A stretch of 64,000 nucleotides of DNA from an uncultured Anaerolineae bacterium (GCA_938022205.1 CALIEB010000002.1:216866-280865), one strand, 5' to 3'; shown: positions 50,119 through 58,876, counted from the first letter of the stretch. Numbers and translations: made by a program. The notes: generated by a model from the sequence alone, not told the origin.

Positions 50119-50907
50119 ATGCACGTCTTTCTTTCGCCCCATCTCGATGACGCGGTGCTAAGCTGCGGCGGCACGCTGGCACACCTCCACGAGGCAGGCG
50201 CACCTTGTTTGGTAGTCAACGTTATGGCAGGCGCGCTGCCACAGCCGCTGCCCGACACGCCGATTGTGCGCGAGCTGCACGCGCGGTGGCAAGCAGGCGC
50301 AGACCCCATGCCAGTGCGGCGCGCCGAAGATGCGCGTGCGCTTGCCATTGTAGGCGCGCAAGGGCTGTATTTGCCACTGCCTGACTGCGTTTATCGCATG
50401 CATAACACGCACGCGCTCTACCCTGACGAAGCCAGCCTATGGGGCGCAATCCATCCCGACGACCCCGCGCACGCGCTGCTCGACGCGCTGGCGACGTTTG
50501 CCGCGCTGGGCATAACACAGCCCGTAAGCACGCTCTACGTGCCGTTGGGCGTAGGACAGCACGTCGACCATCGTTTGGTGCGCGCGTGGGGCGTGCGCCT
50601 CGCGGTATCGCAACCTAATGTGCGCCTGTTGTTTTACACGGATTACCCCTATTTCCGTGAGCAGCAGCACATTGACACCGCGCGCGCCGAGCTAGGGCTG
50701 CCGCTAGAGAGCGTGTGGCAGCCGCTGACAGACGCACAATTTGCCGCCAAGCTAGACGGTGTGGCGGCGTACACCTCGCAGCTCTCTACGTTCTGGGCAA
50801 GCGAAGCGCACATGCGCGAAGCCTTAGCGGCACACTTCCGCGACGAGAACGGGCGGTTTGCAGAAAGATACTGGCAAATCGCCGCGTTAACGCACAAAAT
50901 GGGTTAA
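50119..50907 (+). CDS. PIG-L/LmbE-family N-deacetylase
   Basis: A 262-residue zinc-dependent deacetylase. The signature SPHLDDAVLSCGG at residues 6-18 gives His8, Asp10 and Asp11. The third ligand region is GVGQHVDHRLVRAWG. Relatives deacetylate GlcNAc-linked substrates (MshB, BshB, GlcNAc-PI de-N-acetylase). No bacillithiol or mycothiol genes are nearby, so the substrate remains open. It lies 9 nt after the GAF kinase stop with a poor ribosome-binding site, suggesting coupled translation. Confidence 0.9.
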   Translation: MHVFLSPHLDDAVLSCGGTLAHLHEAGAPCLVVNVMAGALPQPLPDTPIVRELHARWQAGADPMPVRRAEDARALAIVGAQGLYLPLPDCVYRMHNTHALYPDEASLWGAIHPDDPAHALLDALATFAALGITQPVSTLYVPLGVGQHVDHRLVRAWGVRLAVSQPNVRLLFYTDYPYFREQQHIDTARAELGLPLESVWQPLTDAQFAAKLDGVAAYTSQLSTFWASEAHMREALAAHFRDENGRFAERYWQIAALTHKMG

Positions 50908-50948
50908 AATAAGAACAACACACGGACACTTCAAGACAAGGAAGGCGC

Positions 50949-51842
50949 ATGAGCGACATCAACCACGCCCTGCAAGAGGCACAAACGCAGCTAGAGCAGC
51001 TGTTAGAGGCGGCGCGCACAGGCGCGATTATCCCAATTCGCCTGCCTGCACAAATTGAAGCCATCGCACAGGCAGTAGCGGCGGCGCAAGCAGAACACGC
51101 CAAAGCCCTGCAAGAGGCGCGTGCCAGCGTGCCAGCCGATTGGGATGCTTATCTCAAAGAGGATGCCTACTTTGTCGGGCATGCCATTCATGAGCTGCGC
51201 ACGCCGATGACCAGCATTCGCGGCTACAGCGACATGCTCGGCTCGATGGGCGAACTCAACGACATGCAAAAGCAGTTCTTGGGGGTTATTCGCGTCAACG
51301 CCAAACGCATGGAAAGCCTGCTCACCGACGTGAGCCTCGCTAACAAGCTGCGCAAAGGCACGTTGAAACTTTCGCCCAAGATGGACATGTTCAAGAACAT
51401 TGCCATGCGCCTTGAAAAAGACATGGGTGCGGTGGCGCAAGAGCTAAAGCGCACGCTGTCCTTCGACATTCCGTCGGGATTGCCCCTCCTCAACGTCGAC
51501 AGCGACATGCTCGTTATCGCGCTCAACAAGCTCATTGAGAACGGCTTGCGCTATTCGCCCGCTGAAACGGGGCAGGTCACCGTGAGCGCAGCTGCCGACG
51601 GGCAAACGTTGGTCATTCGCATCAGCGACAACGGTATCGGCATGACCGAAGAAGAGCTTGCGCAACTGGGTAAGATTTACTTTCGCTCAGAAAACGACGT
51701 GGTGCGCGAATACAAGGGCAGCGGCTTAGGCATCCCTATCGCGTTTGGGATTATCGAAAAGCTGGGCGGCAGCGTTAAGGTTGAGAGCCAGCTCAACGTC
51801 GGCACAACCTTCACGATTACGCTGGCAGGCATGAACGCATGA
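50949..51842 (+). CDS. Soluble histidine kinase without a recognised sensor domain
   Basis: A 297-residue kinase. It has an N-terminal Ala/Glu-rich coiled coil (~1-60), HisKA with His81 in FVGHAIHELRTPM, and HATPase (~180-297). The N-box is ALNKLIENGLRYSPAE, G1 is DNGIGMTEEE and G2 is GSGLGIPIAFG. No input domain of known type and no membrane helix is seen. AAGGAAGG precedes the ATG. It overlaps the S9 peptidase start by 4 nt. It may receive input through its coiled coil from another protein. Confidence 0.9.
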   Translation: MSDINHALQEAQTQLEQLLEAARTGAIIPIRLPAQIEAIAQAVAAAQAEHAKALQEARASVPADWDAYLKEDAYFVGHAIHELRTPMTSIRGYSDMLGSMGELNDMQKQFLGVIRVNAKRMESLLTDVSLANKLRKGTLKLSPKMDMFKNIAMRLEKDMGAVAQELKRTLSFDIPSGLPLLNVDSDMLVIALNKLIENGLRYSPAETGQVTVSAAADGQTLVIRISDNGIGMTEEELAQLGKIYFRSENDVVREYKGSGLGIPIAFGIIEKLGGSVKVESQLNVGTTFTITLAGMNA

Positions 51843-53725
51843 ACCAGCAGCACGCTCCTTATGGCACATGGCAAAGCCCGCTGACGGCGGAGATGATGCG
51901 CGGCAGCCGTCCATTTGGTGACGCGCAGTTTGACCATAGCGGCGCGTACTTGGTGTGGCAAGAGCGACGCGGCAAGCTAGGCGTGTTGATGGCGCAGGTC
52001 GGCACAGACGCGCCGTATGAGCTAACCGACGAGCGCACGCCTGTAAGCGGGCGTGTGGGCTATGGCGGCGGAGAATTTGGCGTGGGGGATGGCTTTGTCA
52101 TTTTCACCAGCAACCACCGCTTGTACCGCGTCGACCTGCCACAAGGCTTGCCCTACCCCATCACGCCGGCCTTTGGGGATGCTGCCGCGCCCGTCGTGTC
52201 GGCAGACGGCGCATGGGTGGCGTATGTCCACAGTGACGAAGGCGTTGACCGCTTGCTCGTCGTAGACAGCATGGGCAAGACCTTGCCGCGCATTGTCGCC
52301 GAAGGCAGCGATTTCTTCATGTTCCCGACGTGGCATCCTAAAGGCACACACCTCGCCTATGTGGCGTGGCAGCACCCGCACATGCCTTGGAACGAGACCG
52401 CGCTCATGGTCGCAACACTAGCGTATGACAAGCAAGGCGCGCCCTACGCCGCTATCACCGAGACGCTGGTCAGCGGGCCTAACGTCGCCATCACCCAACC
52501 ACAGTTCTCACCCGACGGGCGTTATCTCGCCTATGTGAGCGATGCCTCGCAGTGGGGGCATCTGGTATTGCATGACCTTGCCGAAGGCACAGACACGCGC
52601 CTAACAAGCGGCACGTGTGAACACGGCACGCCGGCATGGGTGCAAGGCACGCGCACCTTCGCGTGGCAGCACGACAGCCAATCGTTGCTAGCGATACGCA
52701 GCGAAAACGCCTTCGCTGCACTGTGGCACTATGACCTCGCAGGCAAGGGGGTGCCCGTTGCTCATTTGAACAGTTACAGCGCGTTCGAGCGCGTAGCATG
52801 TCACCCACAGCGTGCCGCCTACGCGGCAATTGCCGCCGCTAGCGTTATCCCACCGCGCCTTATCACGGGGGACTTGGGTGAGCCGCCGCGTGTCGTGCGC
52901 CGTGCCGCTCACGAACGCCTCGCACCGCATTGGCTATCACAAGCGCAAGCCATCACGTGGCAAGGACATGACGGACAGACCGTACACGGCTTATACAGCC
53001 CGCCCCACAACCCGCGTTACGAGAGCAGCGGGCAGCCGCCGCTGATGGTGTTGGTACACGGCGGTCCCACCTCGCAAGCCGACACCACTTACAACGAGCA
53101 AGTGCAGTTTTTCACCACGCGCGGCTGGGCAGTGCTGCAAGTCAACCATCGTGGCAGCACGGGTTACGGCAAGCCCTACATGGACAAGCACGCTGGCAAT
53201 TGGGGCGTGTATGACGTAGAAGACAGCGTAACAGGCGCGCAACATCTGGCGGCGCAGGGGCTGGCGGACGCGGCGCGCATGGTCATCATGGGCAGCAGCG
53301 CAGGCGGCTTTACCGTTTTGCTCACGCTCATTCGCCACCCGCAAGTGTTCCGCTGCGGCGTGAGCTTATACGGCGTGTCTAACTTGTTCATGTTGGCTCT
53401 CGACACACACAAGTTTGAGGCACGCTACAACGATTGGCTGCTCGGCGCGTTGCCCGAAGCTAGTCCCGTTTGGCGAGAAAGGTCGGCGGTGTTTCATGCC
53501 GACCGCATCCGCACGCCGTTGATGCTGTTTCAAGGACTTGACGACGACATCGTGCCGCCCAATCAGTCAGAAGCGATTGTTAGCGCACTTAAGCGCAGCG
53601 GCGTACCGCATGCTTACATCACCTACGCGGGCGAAGGGCATGGCTTTCGTGCGCCTGAGACGCTTAAAGACCTCTACACCCAACTTGAGCGGTTTCTGCT
53701 TCAGCACGTCATTTACGGCAGCTAG
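51839..53725 (+). CDS. S9-family (prolyl oligopeptidase-like) serine peptidase
   Basis: A 628-residue protein with an N-terminal beta-propeller (~1-360, TolB/WD-type repeats such as PQFSPDGRYLAYVSDAS) and a C-terminal alpha/beta-hydrolase domain (~380-628). The nucleophile is Ser487 in MGSSAGGF, the Asp is in GLDDDIVPP and the His is in GEGHGFR. This matches acylaminoacyl-peptidase/dipeptidyl-peptidase-like S9 enzymes that trim small peptides. There is no signal peptide, so it is cytoplasmic. It is translationally coupled to the histidine kinase (ATGA overlap). Confidence 0.92.
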   Translation: MNQQHAPYGTWQSPLTAEMMRGSRPFGDAQFDHSGAYLVWQERRGKLGVLMAQVGTDAPYELTDERTPVSGRVGYGGGEFGVGDGFVIFTSNHRLYRVDLPQGLPYPITPAFGDAAAPVVSADGAWVAYVHSDEGVDRLLVVDSMGKTLPRIVAEGSDFFMFPTWHPKGTHLAYVAWQHPHMPWNETALMVATLAYDKQGAPYAAITETLVSGPNVAITQPQFSPDGRYLAYVSDASQWGHLVLHDLAEGTDTRLTSGTCEHGTPAWVQGTRTFAWQHDSQSLLAIRSENAFAALWHYDLAGKGVPVAHLNSYSAFERVACHPQRAAYAAIAAASVIPPRLITGDLGEPPRVVRRAAHERLAPHWLSQAQAITWQGHDGQTVHGLYSPPHNPRYESSGQPPLMVLVHGGPTSQADTTYNEQVQFFTTRGWAVLQVNHRGSTGYGKPYMDKHAGNWGVYDVEDSVTGAQHLAAQGLADAARMVIMGSSAGGFTVLLTLIRHPQVFRCGVSLYGVSNLFMLALDTHKFEARYNDWLLGALPEASPVWRERSAVFHADRIRTPLMLFQGLDDDIVPPNQSEAIVSALKRSGVPHAYITYAGEGHGFRAPETLKDLYTQLERFLLQHVIYGS

Positions 53726-53745
53726 CACGACAAGGAGCGGGCGCG

Positions 53746-53979
53746 ATGTTCCGAGCTTACGATGAGATTTTAGATTTTGTCATTTCCGCGCCAACGTTAG
53801 AGCAGATTGTCGCGTTCCGTCATTCCGACGAGACGCTAGCACGGGTGAACTACTTGGAGAGTGCCGAACACGCCGAGCGTATCACGCACGAAGAAGCCGA
53901 AGAGCTGCGCGAGTTCCGCAAGGCGGCTTACTTTATCGAGCAGCTCAAGATACGCGCGCGACGACGCTTAGGCATGTGA
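53746..53979 (+). CDS. Small conserved-type helical protein of unknown function
   Basis: A 77-residue charged helical protein with AAGGAG upstream of its ATG. The pattern DEILDFVISAPTLEQIVAFRHSDETLARVNYL ... ITHEEAEELREFRKAAYFIEQLKIRAR recalls a small-protein family frequent in Cyanobacteria and Chloroflexota. In those genomes a gene of this kind often precedes an HNH nuclease or PIN-type toxin and may act as an antitoxin-like partner. Here no partner gene follows: the next gene is serS on the other strand. The assignment is from memory of the pattern and is tentative. Confidence 0.7.
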   Translation: MFRAYDEILDFVISAPTLEQIVAFRHSDETLARVNYLESAEHAERITHEEAEELREFRKAAYFIEQLKIRARRRLGM

Positions 53980-54011
53980 GATATGGCGGCAAGTGCGCCC
54001 CGCGTCTTGCG

Positions 54012-55439
54012 TTAGGGATGCGGGATGCGCTCTGCGCCGCCCAAGTAAGGACGCAGTGCGTCGGGAATTATGACGCTACCATCTTGCTGCTGGTAGTTTT
54101 CAAGGAGCGCGATAAGCACGCGCGGAATGCCGAACGCGCTGCCGTTGAGCGTGTGGACATATTGCGCTTTCTTCGTGCCTTTGGGATAGTAGCGAATCAT
54201 GGCACGGCGCGCTTGGAAGTCACGCACGTTGCTGCACGAGCTAACTTCTAGCCACTCTTGGCAACCCGCCGCCCAAACCTCAATGTCGAACTTCTTGCTG
54301 GCACTAAAGCCCAAGTCACCGCTAACAATTTCAAGGCGACGGAAGGGCAAGGCAAGGCGGCGTAAGATGTCCGACGCGGTCTCAATCATGTGTTCTAGCT
54401 CGGCGTTGCTGGTTTCAGGCGTGGTGAACTTGTACATCTCCACCTTTTCAAACTGATGCACGCGCTTGATGCCGCGCACGTCGCGCCCGGCGGCGGCACG
54501 CTCATGGCGGAAGCACGGCGTTTGCGCCACGTAGTAACGGGGCAACGTCTCCTCGTCCAAGATTTCGTCGCGGTGCAGGTTCGTAATCGCCACCTCCGCC
54601 GTCGGTAGCAAGTAGAGGTCGGCTTCGGGGTCGCTGTAGACCACGTCGCGGAATTTGGGGAACTGCGCCGCGCCTTCGAGCATCTCCGCACGCACCAAGT
54701 ACGGCAGATAAAGCTCGGTAAAGCCGTGTTCGCGCGTCACGTCAAGGCACAGCGCGATGAGCGCACGCTGCAGCCGCGCTCCCCACCCCGCCAGCACGTA
54801 AAAACGCGAGCCACTCATGCGCACACCGCGCTCAAAATCGATGATACCCAGCTCTACACCCAGCTCCCAATGCGGCTTGGGGGTGAAGTCAAACTCAGGC
54901 ATGGCACCTTCAGGCGCGTGCGGAATGTTGTGCGAGTCATCAGGAAAGACCGGCACGCTGTCATCGGGCAAGTTGGGAATCCAAAGCATGACCTCGCGCA
55001 GCTCAGCCTCAATCTGGCGAATGCGCTCGGTCATAGCAGCATGCTGTTCGCTCATGTCGCGCAGCGCGTTCGTGACCATCTCAAACGTTATCGACAGGCT
55101 AAGAGTCTCGCCCGTATACGTCAACTTGTCGTCGTGCTTGCCTTCCAGTATCTCTAAGGCGCGGTCATAGTCGCGTTGCCCTAACGCCAGCGCGACATGA
55201 TAGGAGCGCATAAGGCTTACACCGCCGTTCAAACTTTTGTCGCCGCGCATTTGCCCAAAGAGCTTGTTGAGTTTGTTGCGATGCGCCTGCAAGGATTCAC
55301 TGTTTTGCAGAAGCTCGCGCCGCTGCTTGTCCAGCTCCAGCACGCTGTCGACACGCGCCAGCGCGTCGAAATCGTTGAGGTCACGCAGCTTGGCCCGAAC
55401 AAATTCGGGGTTTTCGCGGATAAGAGCAATGTCTAGCAT
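54012..55439 (-). CDS. serS: Seryl-tRNA synthetase with enlarged coiled-coil arm
   Basis: A 475-residue class II synthetase charging tRNA-Ser. The catalytic motifs are present: motif 2 as CFRHERAAAGRDVRGIKRVHQFEK and motif 3 as LNGSAFGIPRVLIALLENYQ (usual GSGLAxGR). SSCSNVRDFQARR lies between them. The N-terminal tRNA-binding arm is unusual: after the first helix (to about residue 67) about 50 extra residues are inserted (~68-125). The landmark PNLPDDSVPV therefore falls near 155 rather than about 107. The ATG at 55439 is used because AGGAGA precedes it and the protein begins MLDIALIRENPE. It is the last gene of the lysS-kinase-small-protein-serS run. Confidence 0.94.
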   Translation of the reverse strand: MLDIALIRENPEFVRAKLRDLNDFDALARVDSVLELDKQRRELLQNSESLQAHRNKLNKLFGQMRGDKSLNGGVSLMRSYHVALALGQRDYDRALEILEGKHDDKLTYTGETLSLSITFEMVTNALRDMSEQHAAMTERIRQIEAELREVMLWIPNLPDDSVPVFPDDSHNIPHAPEGAMPEFDFTPKPHWELGVELGIIDFERGVRMSGSRFYVLAGWGARLQRALIALCLDVTREHGFTELYLPYLVRAEMLEGAAQFPKFRDVVYSDPEADLYLLPTAEVAITNLHRDEILDEETLPRYYVAQTPCFRHERAAAGRDVRGIKRVHQFEKVEMYKFTTPETSNAELEHMIETASDILRRLALPFRRLEIVSGDLGFSASKKFDIEVWAAGCQEWLEVSSCSNVRDFQARRAMIRYYPKGTKKAQYVHTLNGSAFGIPRVLIALLENYQQQDGSVIIPDALRPYLGGAERIPHP

Positions 55440-55464
55440 AGCGTTTTCTCCTGTGTGTAAGGCA

Positions 55465-55623
55465 TCACGATTGGCGCGGCGGCATGTCGTCGCGCTGTGT
55501 AGGCGAAGGGCGACGCGTGCGCCGAAGGTCACGACGCAGCTGCCACGCCGCCAGCAGCAGCCCCACGACCAAGTTTAACACAATCAAGCCGTTGAACACA
55601 TCCGGCGAAAGCAGCTCGCGCAT
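55465..55623 (-). CDS. 52-residue single-pass membrane protein
   Basis: A short gene beginning MRELLSPDVFNGLIVLN. Residues ~11-29 form one hydrophobic helix (GLIVLNLVVGLLLAAW). A strongly basic stretch (QLRRDLRRTRRPSP) follows and then a polar tail, so by the positive-inside rule the C-terminus faces the cytoplasm. A near-ideal ribosome-binding site, GAGGAGG, lies 5 nt before the ATG. The gene fits between the PAS kinase stop (15 nt) and the serS start (25 nt). I do not recognise a family. Its position suggests either an accessory to the upstream kinase or an independent small envelope protein. Confidence 0.7.
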   Translation of the reverse strand: MRELLSPDVFNGLIVLNLVVGLLLAAWQLRRDLRRTRRPSPTQRDDMPPRQS

Positions 55624-55638
55624 GCGTGCCTCCTCTTC

Positions 55639-56736
55639 TTACTGCCACAGCGGTAGCATAACGCTGAAAGTTGTGCCGACACCCTCATCCGAGCTAAACC
55701 ACAGCTTGCCGTTGATAGTCGCTAGCTCTTGCAAGCAAATGTGCAACGCCATGCCATAGCCAAACTCGCTGATGATTTGCGGCTGTCGCCCGCGCTCATA
55801 AAGGGCAAACACGCGCTCCCAATCATTTTCGCGGATGCCATAGCCTTGGTCAATCACCTCCAGCTGTGCCATTTGCCCGCGCGCGAACGCCTTAATGGTT
55901 ATCGGCGTGCCGCGCAGCGAGTACATCATGGCATTGCGCACCAGCTCACGCAAGGTGTCGCGGATAGGCTTCGCCAAGCCTTGCACAAGCAACGTGCCTT
56001 CTAGCTCAACGCTAATGCGAGCGCGCAGGTCTTGCGCCTCAGTTTCCGGGTCGAGCAGCTCTTGCTCATCCAACGTCTCGATAAAATCTTCAATGAGGTC
56101 GTTAAGGTTGATTTTTTGCTTCTGGAGCTGTGCTTGGCGGCGGAGCTTGCCGGTGCGCAGTGCTTCGAGGCGTTCGACCATGTGTAGCAAACGGTCGGTG
56201 CGCTTCATATGAATGCTTATCAGGCGTGTAAAGCCGCTGATGCGGCGGGCAATTTTGACCGCTTCGGGGTTCTCTTTGTCCGGGTTAAGCGTGCGCTGGA
56301 TGAGGTTAAGATGCCCCACTGTGCTGTCGATAGTCTGATGCATCTCGCTGATGGTGGCGGCTAGCACGCGCCCGACCACACCCCAATCGGGCATCTCGAT
56401 GCTGATAAGCGTGTGGACTGCACTGTTAACATCCGTGACCGTCCCCATCCAGCAGGGCAAGTATTCGCCGTTGCGCACAGCGTGGAAGCGCACCGGGCGG
56501 TCGCTGGCAAGGGCTTGTCGACGCACATCATCCAGCGTAAACGTCGTGTCGCCTATGCCAACTTGTAGCAGCTGGCTGGCGACCGCCCAGCCCTCGCTGC
56601 GAATGGCGTGGAGGTCTGCGCCGAATAAAGCGGCTGCCATCGTGTTGTGCCGTAGCAAGCGATTGTCACTGGTGAACAGCAGTACCGCTTGCCCAAGCGC
56701 ATCTAGCATGGCTTGCGTTGCGAACAAATCACTCAT
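55639..56736 (-). CDS. PAS-domain histidine kinase with atypical phospho-acceptor region
   Basis: A 365-residue soluble protein. It has a PAS-like domain (~1-120: MLDALGQAVLLFTSDNRLLRHN), a helical dimerisation region with ISEMHQTIDSTVGHLNLI (~132-150) and a HATPase domain (~235-365). The H-box lacks the usual His-Glu/Asp pair (His is followed by Gln-Thr). The ATP lid reads SEFGYGMALHI rather than GTGLGLAI. The N-box, RELVRNAMMYSL, keeps Asn. It may use a different His or have weak kinase activity. The ATG at 56736 is chosen because AAGGGGG precedes it and the longer frame overlaps lysS. It lies between lysS (28 nt) and the small membrane protein (15 nt). Confidence 0.85.
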   Translation of the reverse strand: MSDLFATQAMLDALGQAVLLFTSDNRLLRHNTMAAALFGADLHAIRSEGWAVASQLLQVGIGDTTFTLDDVRRQALASDRPVRFHAVRNGEYLPCWMGTVTDVNSAVHTLISIEMPDWGVVGRVLAATISEMHQTIDSTVGHLNLIQRTLNPDKENPEAVKIARRISGFTRLISIHMKRTDRLLHMVERLEALRTGKLRRQAQLQKQKINLNDLIEDFIETLDEQELLDPETEAQDLRARISVELEGTLLVQGLAKPIRDTLRELVRNAMMYSLRGTPITIKAFARGQMAQLEVIDQGYGIRENDWERVFALYERGRQPQIISEFGYGMALHICLQELATINGKLWFSSDEGVGTTFSVMLPLWQ

Positions 56737-56764
56737 GGCACGCCCCCTTTTTAAGTTTTGCTGG

Positions 56765-58321
56765 TTAGGTTTCTCCCGCGCCGCGCTCGCGCAAATGCGG
56801 GTACAGCAGCACATCGCGGATGCTGCGCTGGTTTGTCAGCAGCATCACAAGGCGGTCAACGCCCAAGCCAAAGCCACCGTTAGGCGGCATGCCATAGCGC
56901 ATTGCCCGCAAATAGTCCTCGTCAAGCGGCGTTTCCTCGTCGCTGTTTTGCGCGTAAAGCCGTGACATCTCTTCAAAGCGTGCCTGTTGGTCGAGTGGGT
57001 CGTTAAGTTCGGTGAAGGCATTGCCAAGCTCCATGCCCGCGATGTACAGCTCAAAGCGTTCGACGTGCAGCTCATCGTAGCTGGTGCGCTTGGCGAAAGG
57101 TGAAATGTCGCGGGGATAGTCCATGATGTAGGTGGGTTGAATGAGGCGCGGCTCAACAAACGTCGTGAAGAGATGCTCGCTGACCAACCGCCCCCACGTC
57201 TCGCTGGGCTTAGGCAGCTCTTTTACGCCCGCCGCCTGATATGTCGACACCACGACAGGATAGAGCGTTTCGGCGGTAGGATAGTCCATATAATCCACGC
57301 CCGTGTGTTCGTGGATAGCGTCGCGCATGGTCATGCGGCGAAACGACGGCGTGAGGTCAATCGTGTGGTTACCGTAGGGGATGGTCAGCGTGCCGTTGAC
57401 ACGCTCACAGATGAACGCCATCATGCGCTCAACCAAGTCCATCACGCCCTTGTAGTCGATGTAGGCTTTATAGAACTCCAGCATGGTGAACTCGGGGTTG
57501 TGCTTGATGCTGACACCCTCATTGCGGAAGTCGCGCCCAATCTCATAGACGGCATCGTAGCCACCCACCAGCAGCCGCTTCAGATACAGCTCAAAGCTAA
57601 TGCGCAAGTAAAGGTCTTGCTTAAGCTGGTTGTGGTGGGTGATGAACGGACGCGCCGCCGCACCGCCGTAGATGGGCTGCAGCAGCGGTGTTTCGACCTC
57701 TAAGAAGCCCTCGTCATCCAAGAATTGTCGCATCGCTTTAATCGTCAAGGCGCGCTTGCGAAATACCTCGCGCACGGCATGGTTCACAGCAAGGTCGGCG
57801 TAACGCTGCCGATAGCGCGTCTCGACATCGCTAAACTCGCCATACTCGACCACCGTGCCGTCCTCACGCACCTGCTGCTTGACAACGGGCAGCGGGCTGA
57901 TAGCTTTGCTCAGCAGCACTAACTCGCGGACAAGCACGCTAATTTCGCCGGTCTTGGTGCGCGTCATCGTGCCGCTCGCCTGCACGAAGTCGTCCATCTC
58001 GATGAGCTTGTCAGCAACGAGCGCGTAGTTCGCTTCGTCCATGTCGTTGATGCGCAGGAAAAGCTGCACGCGCCCGGTCTCGTCCTCAATGTGCATAAAC
58101 GACAGCTTGCCCTTCAGGTTGACACGGCGAATACGCCCCGTGAGCGTCACCTCCAGCGGCGCGGCATCTTCGCCTTGCGCTTCTTGGGCAATGAAAGCAG
58201 CAACAGCAGCGGCAATGCGGTGCGTGCGCGTCACACGCGGTGGGTACAGCGACACGCCACGCGCCTGCAGCTCTCGCGCCTTTTCTAGACGTTCGCGTTC
58301 TAAATGGTTAGGCTGCCACAT
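56765..58321 (-). CDS. lysS: Lysyl-tRNA synthetase, class II
   Basis: A 518-residue class II enzyme. An N-terminal OB-fold anticodon-binding domain (~55-160: VTLTGRIRRVNLKGKLSFMHIEDETG) is followed by the catalytic domain. Motif 1 lies near RQRYADLAVN, motif 2 is EIGRDFRNEGVSIKHNPEFTMLE, and motif 3 is GFGLGVDRLVMLLTNQRSIRDVLLYP. Length is normal. It starts 1 nt after the greA stop, an arrangement (greA-lysS) seen in many bacteria, so both are probably read from the greA promoter. Confidence 0.97.
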   Translation of the reverse strand: MWQPNHLERERLEKARELQARGVSLYPPRVTRTHRIAAAVAAFIAQEAQGEDAAPLEVTLTGRIRRVNLKGKLSFMHIEDETGRVQLFLRINDMDEANYALVADKLIEMDDFVQASGTMTRTKTGEISVLVRELVLLSKAISPLPVVKQQVREDGTVVEYGEFSDVETRYRQRYADLAVNHAVREVFRKRALTIKAMRQFLDDEGFLEVETPLLQPIYGGAAARPFITHHNQLKQDLYLRISFELYLKRLLVGGYDAVYEIGRDFRNEGVSIKHNPEFTMLEFYKAYIDYKGVMDLVERMMAFICERVNGTLTIPYGNHTIDLTPSFRRMTMRDAIHEHTGVDYMDYPTAETLYPVVVSTYQAAGVKELPKPSETWGRLVSEHLFTTFVEPRLIQPTYIMDYPRDISPFAKRTSYDELHVERFELYIAGMELGNAFTELNDPLDQQARFEEMSRLYAQNSDEETPLDEDYLRAMRYGMPPNGGFGLGVDRLVMLLTNQRSIRDVLLYPHLRERGAGET

Positions 58322-58322
58322 G

Positions 58323-58799
58323 CTAGAAAATCTTCTTAATCGTGAAGGTCAACGTGCCGTCTGGGGCTTTGATTTTGACCTTGTCGCCAATCTTCGCGCC
58401 GATGAGTGCCTTGCCGAGCGGGCTCTCGTACGAGATTTTGCCCTGCTGCGGGTTAGCTTCGGCACTGCCGACGACTTGGTACTCCTCTTCGTCCTTTGTG
58501 CCAACTTCGGCAATGACCACCCGTGAGCCAATTTGCACGCGGTCTTTCGAGATTTTGCTCTCATCAATGAGCGTAGCGTGGCGCAAAATTTGCGTCAGGC
58601 GCGCAATCTCTGCTTCAACGAAGGCTTGCTCATTTTTCGCGTCCTCGTATTCGGAGTTTTCGATGAGTTCACCGCCGTCCTCAAGTGCTTGCTTAAGGCG
58701 TTCCGCCACGTCACGGCGGCGCACATTGACGAAGTAATCGAGCTTCTGTTCAAGAGCCTGTAAGCCCTCTTGGGTGAGGTATTCGGGCTTTTCCGCCAT
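58323..58799 (-). CDS. greA: Transcription elongation factor GreA
   Basis: A 158-residue factor that enters the RNA polymerase secondary channel and stimulates transcript cleavage to rescue backtracked complexes. The N-terminal coiled coil (~8-75) holds the acidic tip (ENSEYEDAKNEQAFVE). The C-terminal FKBP-like domain has VGSAEANPQQGKISYESPLGKALIGAKIGDKV. The expected tip Asp/Glu residues are present. GGAGGA precedes the ATG. It is first in a minus-strand run with lysS. The upstream 228-bp gap contains the terminator of the preceding gene; no convincing -35/-10 pair for greA was found. Confidence 0.96.
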   Translation of the reverse strand: MAEKPEYLTQEGLQALEQKLDYFVNVRRRDVAERLKQALEDGGELIENSEYEDAKNEQAFVEAEIARLTQILRHATLIDESKISKDRVQIGSRVVIAEVGTKDEEEYQVVGSAEANPQQGKISYESPLGKALIGAKIGDKVKIKAPDGTLTFTIKKIF

Positions 58800-58876
58800 A
58801 TTTGTCCTCCAAAGACATTCCCTAACAACATCATTCTACGCACTATGTGTTGAATGACGATAAGAATGATAATGAG

